This document shows, one piece after another, positions 45,170 through 53,140 of a stretch of 64,000 nucleotides of DNA (its first letter is position 1; the number at the start of each line of letters is the position of its first letter). Both the position numbers and the translations under genes were made by a program. Below the pieces are notes generated by a model. It was not told the origin of the DNA. It saw only the letters and a list, made by a program, of their open reading frames with translations, and made no database searches. Source of the DNA: Bacteroides sp. AN502(2024) (GTDB taxonomy: Bacteria > Bacteroidota > Bacteroidia > Bacteroidales > Bacteroidaceae); the NCBI RefSeq assembly GCF_041227145.1, contig NZ_JBGFSP010000003.1:2852001-2916000 (forward strand), read 5' to 3'.

Positions 45170-45271
45170 AAGAGGGTGTGTCAAAATCCCCTTTTTGAGG
45201 AAATCACCCCTGCTATAGCTATCTGTGGCAGGGGTGAACTTTTATATCTAGGCATTATGACACACCCCCTT
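45170..45271. repeat. MITE-like repeat, copy 2
   Basis: Near-identical to 19644-19747 in the opposite orientation, differing by small indels and a few substitutions. Terminal inverted repeats are AAGAGGGTGTGTCA and, inverted at the other end, AAGGGGGTGTGTCA. The internal hairpin (TCACCCCTGC and GCAGGGGTGA) is conserved. It lies between aqpZ and the excisionase-like gene and has no coding capacity. Confidence 0.85.
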
Positions 45272-45404
45272 GCCGTTTTAAGGGGTTTACTGATTCTTAC
45301 CGATTTCTATAGATTCGTTGATATATTCTGTACCATATTTGTACCGCGACAAAAAAGTAGATAGAAAGCGACTAAAAAATAAACGTAAAAAACATCAATT
45401 CACC

Positions 45405-45968
45405 ATGCTGGGTATTTCATTAGAAATTCGACGTAAATGTAAGGTCTGTGGGACAGTCTTTCTCGTCAAGAAACTGGATTCGCAGTACTGCTCTGCCAAG
45501 TGCAGCAAAGTAGCGTACAAACGTAAGCATGATGCAGAACAACGCGAGATACGCCTTGCGAAGTTTGCAGCAAAGATTCCTGCATTTCAGGAGTACATCT
45601 CTGTTAAGGAGGCGGTAGCCATATTTGCAGCTGAACGTGATTCCATTTATAGAATGGTAAGGAGTGGCAAGATTCATTCTGTGAACTTGGGCAAGCGACT
45701 TATCAGAGTTTGCCGAAAGGATTTGGAAGCACTTGTTCCAACACGTAAGAAGATTCGTAAGGAGCAATACACTCCAATGCCAAAGCTTTATAGTCTGGAT
45801 CCAAAGGACTGCTATACTATTGGAGAAGTTTGCAAGAAGTATCGTATCAATGATTCCACTGTATGGGCTCATGTACGCAAGTATTCTATTCCATCTCGTC
45901 AAATCGGAAACTTCGTTTATATACCCAAAAAGGAAATCGATAACTTATATAAATCAGATGTTCTATGA
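45405..45968 (+). CDS. Excisionase-like DNA-binding protein with zinc ribbon and two HTH domains
   Basis: 187 residues from the ATG at 45405, preferred because the conserved block MLGISLEIRRKCKVCG starts there. A Cys4 zinc ribbon (CKVCG...YCSAKCSK) is followed by two HTH_17/MerR-type excisionase domains, EYISVKEAVAIFAAERDSIYRMVRSGKI and CYTIGEVCKKYRINDSTVWAHVRKYSI. Proteins like this pair with tyrosine recombinases of Bacteroides mobile elements and control directionality. The stop overlaps the start of the recombinase gene by 4 nt. Its partner is truncated, so the pair can no longer excise on its own. Confidence 0.75.
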   Translation: MLGISLEIRRKCKVCGTVFLVKKLDSQYCSAKCSKVAYKRKHDAEQREIRLAKFAAKIPAFQEYISVKEAVAIFAAERDSIYRMVRSGKIHSVNLGKRLIRVCRKDLEALVPTRKKIRKEQYTPMPKLYSLDPKDCYTIGEVCKKYRINDSTVWAHVRKYSIPSRQIGNFVYIPKKEIDNLYKSDVL

Positions 45969-46641
45969 AGAAAGCAATGTTACACACTAAGGTTTCTGTA
46001 AAACTCCGTAAGTCCGAACTACGTGACGAATGGTATCTTTACTTGGAAGCCTACCCTGTCTTTAAGCCAGGTAAGGAGAAGCCACAGCGAGAGTGTGAGT
46101 ATCTCAATCGCATTATCACTACCCCAATGTGGGATAAGACTCGTCCTGCTCGTATCAATGCAAGTGGCGAACAGTCTTTCAAACCACAACGTGACCAAAA
46201 TGGCATTATCGTATGTCGTTCAAAGGCAGATCGTGAGGTTTGCATATTTGCCGATAATGTCCGCAATCTTCGTCAGCATGAGTATGATAATGCAGAACTC
46301 TACTCTGAGATGGATCAGGCAATAGCCGAGAAGATAGAGAACGGCAAGGCAAACTTTATTGAATACTTTGCAAAGGTAGCAGAGAACCGACACAAGAAAG
46401 GTTCGAAGGGTATAGTCATCAACTGGAATCGCGTACAGGAACTCCTTGAGATCTATGCTGAGGGTGACTTCTATCCTTTTTCCAAGGTCACACTACGGAT
46501 GCTTGAGAGTTTCAAGTGCTTCCTGTTGACAGCACCACGTGGAGGAAATAAGTCTGCTATCATCTCACAGAATACAGCTGCAACCTATTTTGCTATTTTC
46601 AAGGCTGCCGTTCATCAAGCATTCATTGATGGTTATCTTGT
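45965..46641 (+). pseudogene. Tyrosine recombinase (integrase) truncated before its catalytic domain
   Basis: The frame encodes the arm-binding N-terminus (TKVSVKLRKSELRDEWYLYLEAYPVF) and the SAM-like core-binding domain (NFIEYFAKVAENRHKKGSKG...TAATYFAIFKAAVHQAFIDGYL). Homology to Bacteroides integrases ends after AFIDGYL at about 46641. The catalytic domain with its R-H-R-Y residues is missing; the frame runs briefly into the 3' end of the convergent AlbA_2 gene. The break coincides with the edge of the XRE/AlbA_2 module, which suggests that module arrived by insertion or deletion into the integrase gene. Confidence 0.8.
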
Positions 46642-46658
46642 CATATCGTTCTTTTATA

Positions 46659-48170
46659 TTATTCAAGTATCACCTCCCAGAAGCCACCTTTGTCAGGTCC
46701 TATTCGGTTTAGGTATTTGCCTCGCATAACGGAGATGTTTGAACTTACTGCAGCGACACTGATGCCGATGGTTTTAGATAGTTCTTCCTTGGAAACATAT
46801 GGATTATCCATCATGAGCATAAGCATCCGCTTTCGGTTTTCTGTCAACTTATCTCCGTTTGCTATAAACTTTTCTGTCAACTTATCTATCAATCCTTCTC
46901 GGTTTTCTGTCAACTTTTCTGTGGCATCTTTGGCGTTTTCTATGATTCTACCGCTGTTTTCTATCATCTTATCTGTAACTTCAGGCACGTTATCTATCAA
47001 CTTGCTGGTGTTCTTATAGACAGAAATCTTTAGAATGAAGGCATCAAGATGAACCTTTGGTTCGGAAGTGTGGTTGACATTGAGTTCACGATAGATACGG
47101 TCCATGCCTTCGCCGAATTCCTTGACATACTTGTATGCCTTTAGGTATTGGGCAATCTTTGGATTGCGAGAAAAGTGGGTGTGGCGGATGTTGTCTGGAC
47201 GTACAAGTCCTGGGAGATCGCCAGGCGTTTCAAAGACAAGGCGGTCATCGAACATCTTTATCTGTATCTCGGTGCCCTTGATGTTGTACGCCCTATGACA
47301 AACACTATTGACCACCATTTCTTGTATGACAAATTGAGGGTAGTCACGATCTGTACGGAAGAGTCCGTCCTCTCCAAGGTAGGAATGTTCGCGTACCTGG
47401 GTTTCAAGATAGTCAATGGTGCTTCGGACTTGTTGAAGGATGACTCCCTCGAAAGTCGCGTCTTTGATGACGTTCATCTCAGTACCGACCTTCTCTTCTG
47501 TTCCTTCGTAACGAATGAATCGGGTACGAGCACGTGGAAAGAATCGTTGTGGATTCTTACCAAAGAGGAGAATGCAAGCAGTACTGATTTTCTGCAGACC
47601 ATCTACTTCCATAACGAAATCATTGTTCTCACGAAGATACTCCATGGCAGATTTGTTGTAGCCAATGACATCCATATAGTCATTGACAAGATTCATATCT
47701 ACGTCATTGATACTCGCACCATAGACATCCTTGTCTTCATAATAGCGTTCGCCTTTGTCGTAAAGAAGCTGCATTCGCTCTTCAAAGTTGAGTTTCTTGC
47801 TCTTGTCACCAACACGCATGAAGCATTCGTCAGCTTGATTGGTGTGGAGTTGACCACTGGCAGGAATGTACATGAGAAGAATGCGATTTTCTTTGCCTTC
47901 GGAGTCAGTGCATGGAACATACTCACACTTGACCCTTACGGATGGATTGCAGAAGTCGTATGGAACACGAAGCAGGTCGTTGAGTCGCATCTCATTTCCG
48001 TCAACACCTTCTATTCGCCGCGTCTTGTCAGACACACCGATAGCAAGCACACCTCCATCAGCATTAGCCATTGCCACAATCGGAATCGCTAATGCTTTGG
48101 GCTCAATTTGAATGCTCTTGCAATCAAATGTCTGTCCTTCTTTGCGAGTTGTTATTTCTTCTATCGTCAT
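46659..48170 (-). CDS. AlbA_2 (Schlafen-type) putative ATP-binding protein with C-terminal winged helix
   Basis: A 503-residue protein. The N-terminal AlbA_2 domain (about 3-120) reads EGQTFDCKSIQIEPKALAIPIVAMANADGGVLAIGV. A middle ATP-binding-like domain (HATPase_c_4, about 280-370) has IQEMVVNSVCHRAYNIKGTEIQIKMFDDRLVFETPG. A repeat-rich stretch (about 395-455) has motifs such as KLIDN, KMIEN, RIIEN and KLTEN. The C-terminal winged helix includes PYVSKEELSKTIGISVAAVSSNI. Such proteins act as nucleic-acid-binding regulators or in phage-defence-like islands. The start overlaps the stop of the small XRE gene by 1 nt. Its 3' end abuts the truncated integrase. Confidence 0.8.
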   Translation of the reverse strand: MTIEEITTRKEGQTFDCKSIQIEPKALAIPIVAMANADGGVLAIGVSDKTRRIEGVDGNEMRLNDLLRVPYDFCNPSVRVKCEYVPCTDSEGKENRILLMYIPASGQLHTNQADECFMRVGDKSKKLNFEERMQLLYDKGERYYEDKDVYGASINDVDMNLVNDYMDVIGYNKSAMEYLRENNDFVMEVDGLQKISTACILLFGKNPQRFFPRARTRFIRYEGTEEKVGTEMNVIKDATFEGVILQQVRSTIDYLETQVREHSYLGEDGLFRTDRDYPQFVIQEMVVNSVCHRAYNIKGTEIQIKMFDDRLVFETPGDLPGLVRPDNIRHTHFSRNPKIAQYLKAYKYVKEFGEGMDRIYRELNVNHTSEPKVHLDAFILKISVYKNTSKLIDNVPEVTDKMIENSGRIIENAKDATEKLTENREGLIDKLTEKFIANGDKLTENRKRMLMLMMDNPYVSKEELSKTIGISVAAVSSNISVMRGKYLNRIGPDKGGFWEVILE

Positions 48171-48382
48171 TATTTCTCGGTGTCGTTAAGCAGATCTTTT
48201 ACATTTACATCTAAAGCCACTGCAATCTTGTCCAATGTCTGTAGGTCAGGTTGTGCTACGTTGCTGCACCATTTCGATACGGTGCAATTGCTTTTGCCGA
48301 CTTGTCCAGCCAGCCATTTGCCTGTTCTATCTTTTTCTGCCAATACAACCTTGATTCTGTTCAGCTTCTTTATTTCTTCCAT
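48170..48382 (-). CDS. XRE-family HTH regulator A
   Basis: A 70-residue single-domain Cro/CI-type regulator. The helix-turn-helix reads WLAGQVGKSNCTVSKWCSNVAQPDLQTLDKIAVALDV. It is translationally coupled (TAATG) to the AlbA_2 gene. It is about 60 percent identical over the HTH to the divergently transcribed XRE protein at 48648, so the two are paralogues. It probably autoregulates the module. Confidence 0.88.
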   Translation of the reverse strand: MEEIKKLNRIKVVLAEKDRTGKWLAGQVGKSNCTVSKWCSNVAQPDLQTLDKIAVALDVNVKDLLNDTEK

Positions 48383-48402
48383 GATAAAATGTTTTAATTT
48401 AA

Positions 48403-48627
48403 ACGCAAAATTATAAAAATTATGCGATAAAGAAGAATTTTCAGATGAAAATTTACGCTAATAACACAATTCTCTTTAGAAAATCCCTTTTCAAGGACTC
48501 TATCTTACAAATCAACACCTGATTTTTAATATGCTTACTATTGCGTTTGTTCTTTCATGATGTGAGATATTCAGATATTTTCTTGTGTATTACAAAAATT
48601 ATTTATAACTTTTCACGAAACGCAAAG
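48403..48627. promoter_or_regulatory. Three AAACGCAA motifs between divergent XRE genes (candidate operators)
   Basis: AAACGCAAAA at 48403-48412, the inverse TTGCGTTT at 48541-48548, and AAACGCAAAG at 48618-48627 lie in the 265-nt divergent intergenic region. The first and last flank the two XRE start regions. An 8-mer is not expected three times in this space, so shared operators for the XRE pair are plausible. Confidence 0.45.
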
Positions 48628-48647
48628 AAATAGATGATATAAATAAT

Positions 48648-48890
48648 ATGGGTAATATCGATAATACGAGTAATACCAGTAACATTCCCAAGGGTGACAT
48701 CAATCGCCTGAAGGTGGTGCTGGTGGAGCAGAAACGTACAGCAAAATGGTTGGCAGAAAAGGTAGGTAGAGACCCTGCCACGGTAAGTAAGTGGTGTACG
48801 AATATCGTACAACCAAACCTTGAAACTCTTCGTCTGGTTGCTGCTATTCTTGATGTGGACATTAGGGACTTGCTTTGCCCTACAAAATGA
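48648..48890 (+). CDS. XRE-family HTH regulator B
   Basis: An 80-residue Cro/CI-type regulator with a 16-residue polar N-terminus (MGNIDNTSNTSNIPKG) before the helix-turn-helix WLAEKVGRDPATVSKWCTNIVQPNLETLRLVAAILDV. It is the paralogue of the XRE protein on the opposite strand, each heading its own operon. The 282-residue coiled-coil gene follows in the same direction. Confidence 0.88.
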   Translation: MGNIDNTSNTSNIPKGDINRLKVVLVEQKRTAKWLAEKVGRDPATVSKWCTNIVQPNLETLRLVAAILDVDIRDLLCPTK

Positions 48891-48925
48891 CATTGAGTAT
48901 GCGAAGATACTAATCAATCGTTGAT

Positions 48926-49087
48926 ATGATAAAAATCTTAGATTGTATTGACAATTTCATATGGCATTTAGGCTGGGGAATCATTATCATTGTTCTCGGC
49001 TTAGTTTGGGGTGGAGTCATTGATAGTTTTGACACGGTTTGTAACTATGTTATGTCTATTTGCCATATTTCTATATTTTTGCTTTAG
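48926..49087 (+). CDS. Small hydrophobic protein overlapping the coiled-coil gene
   Basis: A 53-residue frame starting at ATG 48926, MIKILDCIDNFIWHLGWGII followed by a strongly hydrophobic stretch. It carries one clear membrane segment (about 17-31). It ends 25 nt inside the next frame, which has no ATG near its own start. It may be a separate small membrane protein translationally coupled to the coiled-coil gene, or the true N-terminus of that protein separated by a frameshift. Confidence 0.4.
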   Translation: MIKILDCIDNFIWHLGWGIIIIVLGLVWGGVIDSFDTVCNYVMSICHISIFLL

Positions 49088-49908
49088 TCTATACGGCATT
49101 CAAAGCAATATTATTTGGCATTAAGTTGTATATAGAAGTACAAATCGAGAAGAAGACCAAACATCTACAGGCTGTTATTGAGAAGCAACAAAGCCAAATA
49201 AAGGAACAAGAGAGTTGCATTCAAAACGAACTGGACAAGACCCTCAAAGATGTTGCTGCAACTCAACAAACTGATGCGGAATCTATCATAGAATCTTTAA
49301 GAAAAAGTCTGCCTGATGTGGTTTCTAGTCTAGTTGAAGAACAGGTAACCCTGCGGAGGGCTCAGGAAAAACATAGGGTGGAATTTGAGTATCAACAAAA
49401 AATGTCTGAGCTTAAGAATAGGTCAATTTCTGTTGAGTCTCTCCTTGAAACTCATGAGAAACTGGGACGAATCAACAAAGAACTTGAAGAGACGGAAAGG
49501 CTTGAACAGGAAGATCGCCTCAAAACGACAACGGAGTATGCAGCACTTTTCTTCGCTCTGACTAAGACGCCTGTAGAAGATGTAGAAAAAGTATTGATGG
49601 TTGTAAAATCATTTATTGAACATGGTTATGTGCCAGCTGATAAGAATTTGAAGATTGCATACAACAAGAAACTGAGCAATGCAGAGCTGAAACAGTTTGC
49701 CATCAACATCCTTAACTACAATCAAAAGGAGAACTACGATTTTACGAACTTCCTGATGACGTACTTCAGTGACTGGTTTACCGGCAAGAGGGAGAACATA
49801 TTAAAGAACTACAATGTTCTGCCTAAGGACTCCCTAGTATCAAAAGATGGTCTTGAAGCTGACTTGAAACGCCTACGCAATCAGAGTGGTGACGAAGAGA
49901 ATTCCTAA
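49060..49908 (+). CDS. Membrane-anchored coiled-coil protein of unknown function
   Basis: 282 residues from a TTG start (49060); no ATG or GTG is available in frame between the upstream stop (49042) and the membrane segment, so the start is uncertain. Residues 3-25 are a membrane segment (FYIFALVYTAFKAILFGIKLYI). A long coiled coil follows (about 30-150), rich in Glu/Gln/Lys. The C-terminal part (about 160-260) is alpha-helical without recognised motifs (YAALFFALTKTPVEDVEKVLMVVKSFIEHGY, NYDFTNFLMTYFSDWF). It lies downstream of XRE regulator B and probably belongs to the same operon. Architecture recalls membrane-bound effector or sensor proteins in defence islands, but no known family is recognised. 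Confidence 0.65.
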   Translation: MPYFYIFALVYTAFKAILFGIKLYIEVQIEKKTKHLQAVIEKQQSQIKEQESCIQNELDKTLKDVAATQQTDAESIIESLRKSLPDVVSSLVEEQVTLRRAQEKHRVEFEYQQKMSELKNRSISVESLLETHEKLGRINKELEETERLEQEDRLKTTTEYAALFFALTKTPVEDVEKVLMVVKSFIEHGYVPADKNLKIAYNKKLSNAELKQFAINILNYNQKENYDFTNFLMTYFSDWFTGKRENILKNYNVLPKDSLVSKDGLEADLKRLRNQSGDEENS

Positions 49909-50010
49909 CGGCAAGGCTCAAGGTGCGGATTTCGAGTCCCGAAGTAAACGCCCATGATATTGACCGTGGATAGCAAATTTAGAGATTATTCCACATTTGT
50001 ACCATACGGA

Positions 50011-50042
50011 TTTGCTCAGATGCAGAAAAATTTGTACCTTTG
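50011..50042 (+). promoter_or_regulatory. Orphan consensus promoter upstream of the nested IS
   Basis: TTTG (50011-50014), 20 nt, then TACCTTTG (50035-50042): an exact match to the Bacteroides consensus, yet no gene starts downstream before the IS boundary at 50141. It may belong to a small RNA or gene split by the insertion. Nothing else was recognised in 49909-50140. Confidence 0.5.
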
Positions 50043-50299
50043 CAAACAACAAATAGGAAAGCGAAAACATTTAGGATGCTTATGGTGTCTCAAATTTGTA
50101 CTATAAAATTTATATCTCGCTGATTTTCAGTGGTGTTTAAATTAGGAATATTCAGTAAATGTTCCCCCCAAATACCATGGCATATGAAGATGATAGAGTA
50201 TAATCACTTCATATGCCATTATTATTGTCATTTTTCTGTATATTCTCATATAGGGTCACCGGTAAAGTCTTGTGGGGGCATCGATAAAGTCCTGTGGTT

Positions 50300-51283
50300 T
50301 TATGCATAAATTTTAGTTAGTCTATACAAGAAAAAGGGTATGTCTATAACCCCTCTAAGTTGTGCTCTGAACAGTTTAACTTTCGCATTAAATGATTCTG
50401 CAGCAGCATTTGATGCCCTATTAATATAGAAGTTTAGTATCTCCTCACTTCTGTCATATAATGTAGCAGCTATTGTGTTAAACGAGTCAAATCCAGATTG
50501 CTCTACTTCTTGATACCACTTCGCTAAATTGGTTCTTGCTCCTGCCTTTATCGATCGTTTATTAAAAATCATTCTTAAAGAATGACTAAGTGAATATGCC
50601 CGTTTAATATCCGGATATTCTCTGAATAAGACTGTAGCTCTGAGCTTCTGTGCTTCAGTCCATTTTTCAGCAGATTTGAAAAGCAGATACCGGCTCCTTG
50701 CCAATAATTCCTTGCGTGTATCACCATTCTCAAAGGTAAAAGGGATATATTTCTTTTTCAGACCTTTAGCTTCCTGCCTGACATCAGTCTCTTCTTGTAT
50801 AGCTTCCCAACGGTGTCCGATTCTAATTTCCTGTACAGCATCACACGCCAGCTTTTGAATATGGAAGCGATCTATCACACGGATAGCCGAGGTGAAACAT
50901 CTGCGAACGATCTTGCACATACTTTCTGACAAATCAAGAGTGACCTCCCGCACCATCCGAAGTGCTTCTTCAGGGATTTGTTCTAGCACAGCTATGACAT
51001 CGTCAGCCTTGGTACCCCTGACAATAGCCACGATAGCACCTTTACCACCGTGTGCCTCTCTGTTGATGATTATAGTATATAACTCACCATTAGAAAGGGA
51101 AGTTTCATCAATACTCAAGTACGGTCCCAGGTTCTCGGAAAACAGCAGCCAGTTTGCGGCATGGGACAGTTGATCCCACATGCGGTAGTCACTTAGATAC
51201 TCTTTATATTGCCGCTCAAACTGATCACCGTCAATATGATAATAACGTTCAAGAGAGCGGGCCGTAATCGGGTATTTCTCCAA
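50300..51283 (-). CDS. ISAon1-like (ISL3-type) transposase, catalytic part
   Basis: A 327-residue DDE transposase of the DDE_Tnp_ISL3 class. Catalytic residues appear as Asp59 (YLSIDETSL), Asp116 (VTLDLSES) and Glu296 (AAAESFNAKVKLFRAQ). The frame overlaps the N-terminal-region gene by 35 nt and is in the +1 frame relative to it. Its first codon is a TTG in the overlap, so it may be translated by coupling or by a frameshift making a fusion. Bacteroides copies of this element usually have the same two-gene arrangement. Confidence 0.85.
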   Translation of the reverse strand: MEKYPITARSLERYYHIDGDQFERQYKEYLSDYRMWDQLSHAANWLLFSENLGPYLSIDETSLSNGELYTIIINREAHGGKGAIVAIVRGTKADDVIAVLEQIPEEALRMVREVTLDLSESMCKIVRRCFTSAIRVIDRFHIQKLACDAVQEIRIGHRWEAIQEETDVRQEAKGLKKKYIPFTFENGDTRKELLARSRYLLFKSAEKWTEAQKLRATVLFREYPDIKRAYSLSHSLRMIFNKRSIKAGARTNLAKWYQEVEQSGFDSFNTIAATLYDRSEEILNFYINRASNAAAESFNAKVKLFRAQLRGVIDIPFFLYRLTKIYA

Positions 51284-51635
51284 GCAATCCTTTTAAAAAA
51301 GACGCGAATTCTTTTGAATGTCGCGTTCCCTGAGCGGTAAGCTCAAAAGTGTTACAGATGATAGAACCGGTTTCCTTGTCGAGCCATTTACGACGCCGTA
51401 CACATAAGCTTACCTTACGGTCACGGATAGGAAAATCACGAATATAAACCGAAGGTAGAAAACCTTTGGATTCTAAAGAGTGAACCCTAGGGGACAAGGG
51501 AGGAAGATTTTGCTCATCTAAATGAATGGTTAACATTTCAGCGGTGTCCTCTATTTTAACAATATCAAAACACTCCAACAGGTCAGCTGGGAGTATGAAG
51601 CGAGCAAGAACTAAAAGAGTATCGTAACTAGTCAT
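51249..51635 (-). CDS. ISAon1-like transposase N-terminal-region protein
   Basis: About 128 residues from the ATG at 51635 (MTSYDTLLVLARFILPADLL); an upstream in-frame extension to 51728 would cross the IS end and is rejected. It has the basic segment SLCVRRRKWLDKETG and ends overlapping the catalytic gene. It supplies the DNA-binding portion of the transposase in this family. Confidence 0.8.
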   Translation of the reverse strand: MTSYDTLLVLARFILPADLLECFDIVKIEDTAEMLTIHLDEQNLPPLSPRVHSLESKGFLPSVYIRDFPIRDRKVSLCVRRRKWLDKETGSIICNTFELTAQGTRHSKEFASFLKGLLGEIPDYGPLS

Positions 51636-51781
51636 AAGAGTTTTTTGAAGGCAAAGATAAGAATTGGAGAGAAGAAGACCACATGATTTTACCGGTGAGC
51701 CCTCATATACTCTTATCTGACAATACATGAAGTTCCGGAAGAAGTCTTCTGACCTCTTCTGATTCTTTCAGTAAACTCATA

Positions 51782-53140
51782 TCATGCAGCTTTCCCCGTT
51801 CTGTTCCTGATCTTGTCAATCATCAGTATGGCATTTGCTGTATGTATTCCGAAGAAAATCCACAGGATTTCCGTCTTCTTGTTCCTTGCCTTTATCCTTG
51901 GGAGCGAGTAATGTTGCTTTTGAGTGCCGAAGCTTCCTTCAAGCCGTGTGGCCCTTTCTTTTGAGAGTTCGCTTCTAAGCACCTTCCTCAAAGGCTCATC
52001 TTTGCCCTCCCTTCCCTTGCGCACAAAGGATGTGGATATCCCATATTTAGTACAGAACTTTCTGTTGGCATTATTGGCATATATGGAATCGGCAGCCACA
52101 CATCTTACCCTTACATTCATCAGCTTCTGCTGCATACGGATACAGTCCTTCAAGCGTATCCCCTCATTGAAAGCCTTGAACGAGAGGTGTTCGATGAACG
52201 ATATGCCGTCTATCTGTATATTATTGACCTTTGCACCGAACTCGACGGACTTGGTTTCCTTGCCTCTGACGATGGGACGTACATAATGACGGTCGATGCT
52301 GATGATGCGGTCACTGACTTTTCGCCCTTCAAACATTTCCTTTTCCTGTACAAGCACCTTTCTGATGATGGAAAGACGCTTATGGTAATCCTGCGTATAT
52401 CGGAGTAAAGCACCGTACTCGCTATGGAGCCCATCCCTTTGACTGAGGAGCTTTTCAAGAAGCTTGATCATACGGCGCTTAAGCATTCTTGTCCTTGAAG
52501 CTCTCCTCTTTCTTTTCTTGCAGTAGGACAGATAGGATTCCGCCACATTCCTGTATTTGTTGCGCGGACGCCTTATGCCCAGATCCCTGCAATGCCGGCA
52601 TATATGACTGTAGAGCCATTCGATGCTTTCCCAAAGGAGTTTCATGTCCGTAGGAAAACGCATGTGGCTCTCATAGCATGTGGCATCGGTCATGCAGACG
52701 TGAAGGTTATCAAGATAAGGTTTCCAGTGTGAAGCCAGGATCTCCTGGAAGGAATCAATGTCAAGGCGGGATGCTATCTCATTACGGATGGCACTGACTA
52801 TCTTGAAGTTGGTTATGGGAAGGGACGGGGGGATCATGATGCCACAGAACATCTGGTAGTGTATGTTCCCGTTCAGATGTTCCACCAGTTTCCTGTCGGA
52901 GAATCCGGTGTATGCCTTCAGGACCATAAGGGCGATCTTTGCGGAAGGACTGAATATGTTCCTGCGGCCCAAACGTTGTTCAGACAGGCCTGCGGCTTTT
53001 GCCATACGATCAAATGGAAAGACCGAATGAAGCCTGCCAAGCTCACTCTCATGAAAACTCTTGCGGCATTTTTCCAGAATATCAAATTCTGTAAAGCCCA
53101 AAGTTGGGTGGATTTCTGAAATTTTTTGTATCTTAGCCAT
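51782..53140 (-). CDS. IS5/IS1182-type transposase
   Basis: A 452-residue DDE transposase of the outer IS. The N-terminal DUF772-like region reads FSPSAKIALMVLKAYTGFSDRKLVEHLNGN. The first catalytic Asp is Asp152 (CMTDATCYESHM), the second lies in CVAADSIYANNANRKF, and the Glu is in RLEGSFGTQKQHYSL. The frame is intact. A basic coiled-coil insertion (KKRKRRASRTRMLKRRMIKLLEKLL) separates the first two catalytic residues. Family placement between IS5 and IS1182 is uncertain. Confidence 0.85.
   Translation of the reverse strand: MAKIQKISEIHPTLGFTEFDILEKCRKSFHESELGRLHSVFPFDRMAKAAGLSEQRLGRRNIFSPSAKIALMVLKAYTGFSDRKLVEHLNGNIHYQMFCGIMIPPSLPITNFKIVSAIRNEIASRLDIDSFQEILASHWKPYLDNLHVCMTDATCYESHMRFPTDMKLLWESIEWLYSHICRHCRDLGIRRPRNKYRNVAESYLSYCKKRKRRASRTRMLKRRMIKLLEKLLSQRDGLHSEYGALLRYTQDYHKRLSIIRKVLVQEKEMFEGRKVSDRIISIDRHYVRPIVRGKETKSVEFGAKVNNIQIDGISFIEHLSFKAFNEGIRLKDCIRMQQKLMNVRVRCVAADSIYANNANRKFCTKYGISTSFVRKGREGKDEPLRKVLRSELSKERATRLEGSFGTQKQHYSLPRIKARNKKTEILWIFFGIHTANAILMIDKIRNRTGKAA

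Larger units (their letters stand above)
50245..51709. mobile_element. ISL3-type (ISAon1-like) insertion sequence nested in another IS
   Basis: The element spans 50253-51701 with ends GGGTCACCGGTAAAGTC and, inverted, GGCTCACCGGTAAAATC, and CTTGTGG versus CATGTGG further in. The 8-bp direct repeat CTCATATA flanks it (50245-50252 and 51702-51709), the target size typical of ISL3. It sits in the 3' untranslated part of the outer IS on the minus strand, leaving the outer transposase intact. Confidence 0.85.

Noticed and set aside
45176..45364. 62-codon frame across the MITE-like repeat
   Set aside because: Most of it is translation of the repeat hairpin; no start context or homology is visible.
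47148..48092. 314-codon plus-strand frame
   Set aside because: Antisense shadow of the AlbA_2 gene, whose domains are readable on the minus strand.
51249..51310. Classic -1 frameshift at TTTTTTA in the ISL3-type transposase
   Set aside because: The downstream frame is +1, not -1, and the +1 frame has a TAA right after the T run, so a slip there cannot produce the fusion.
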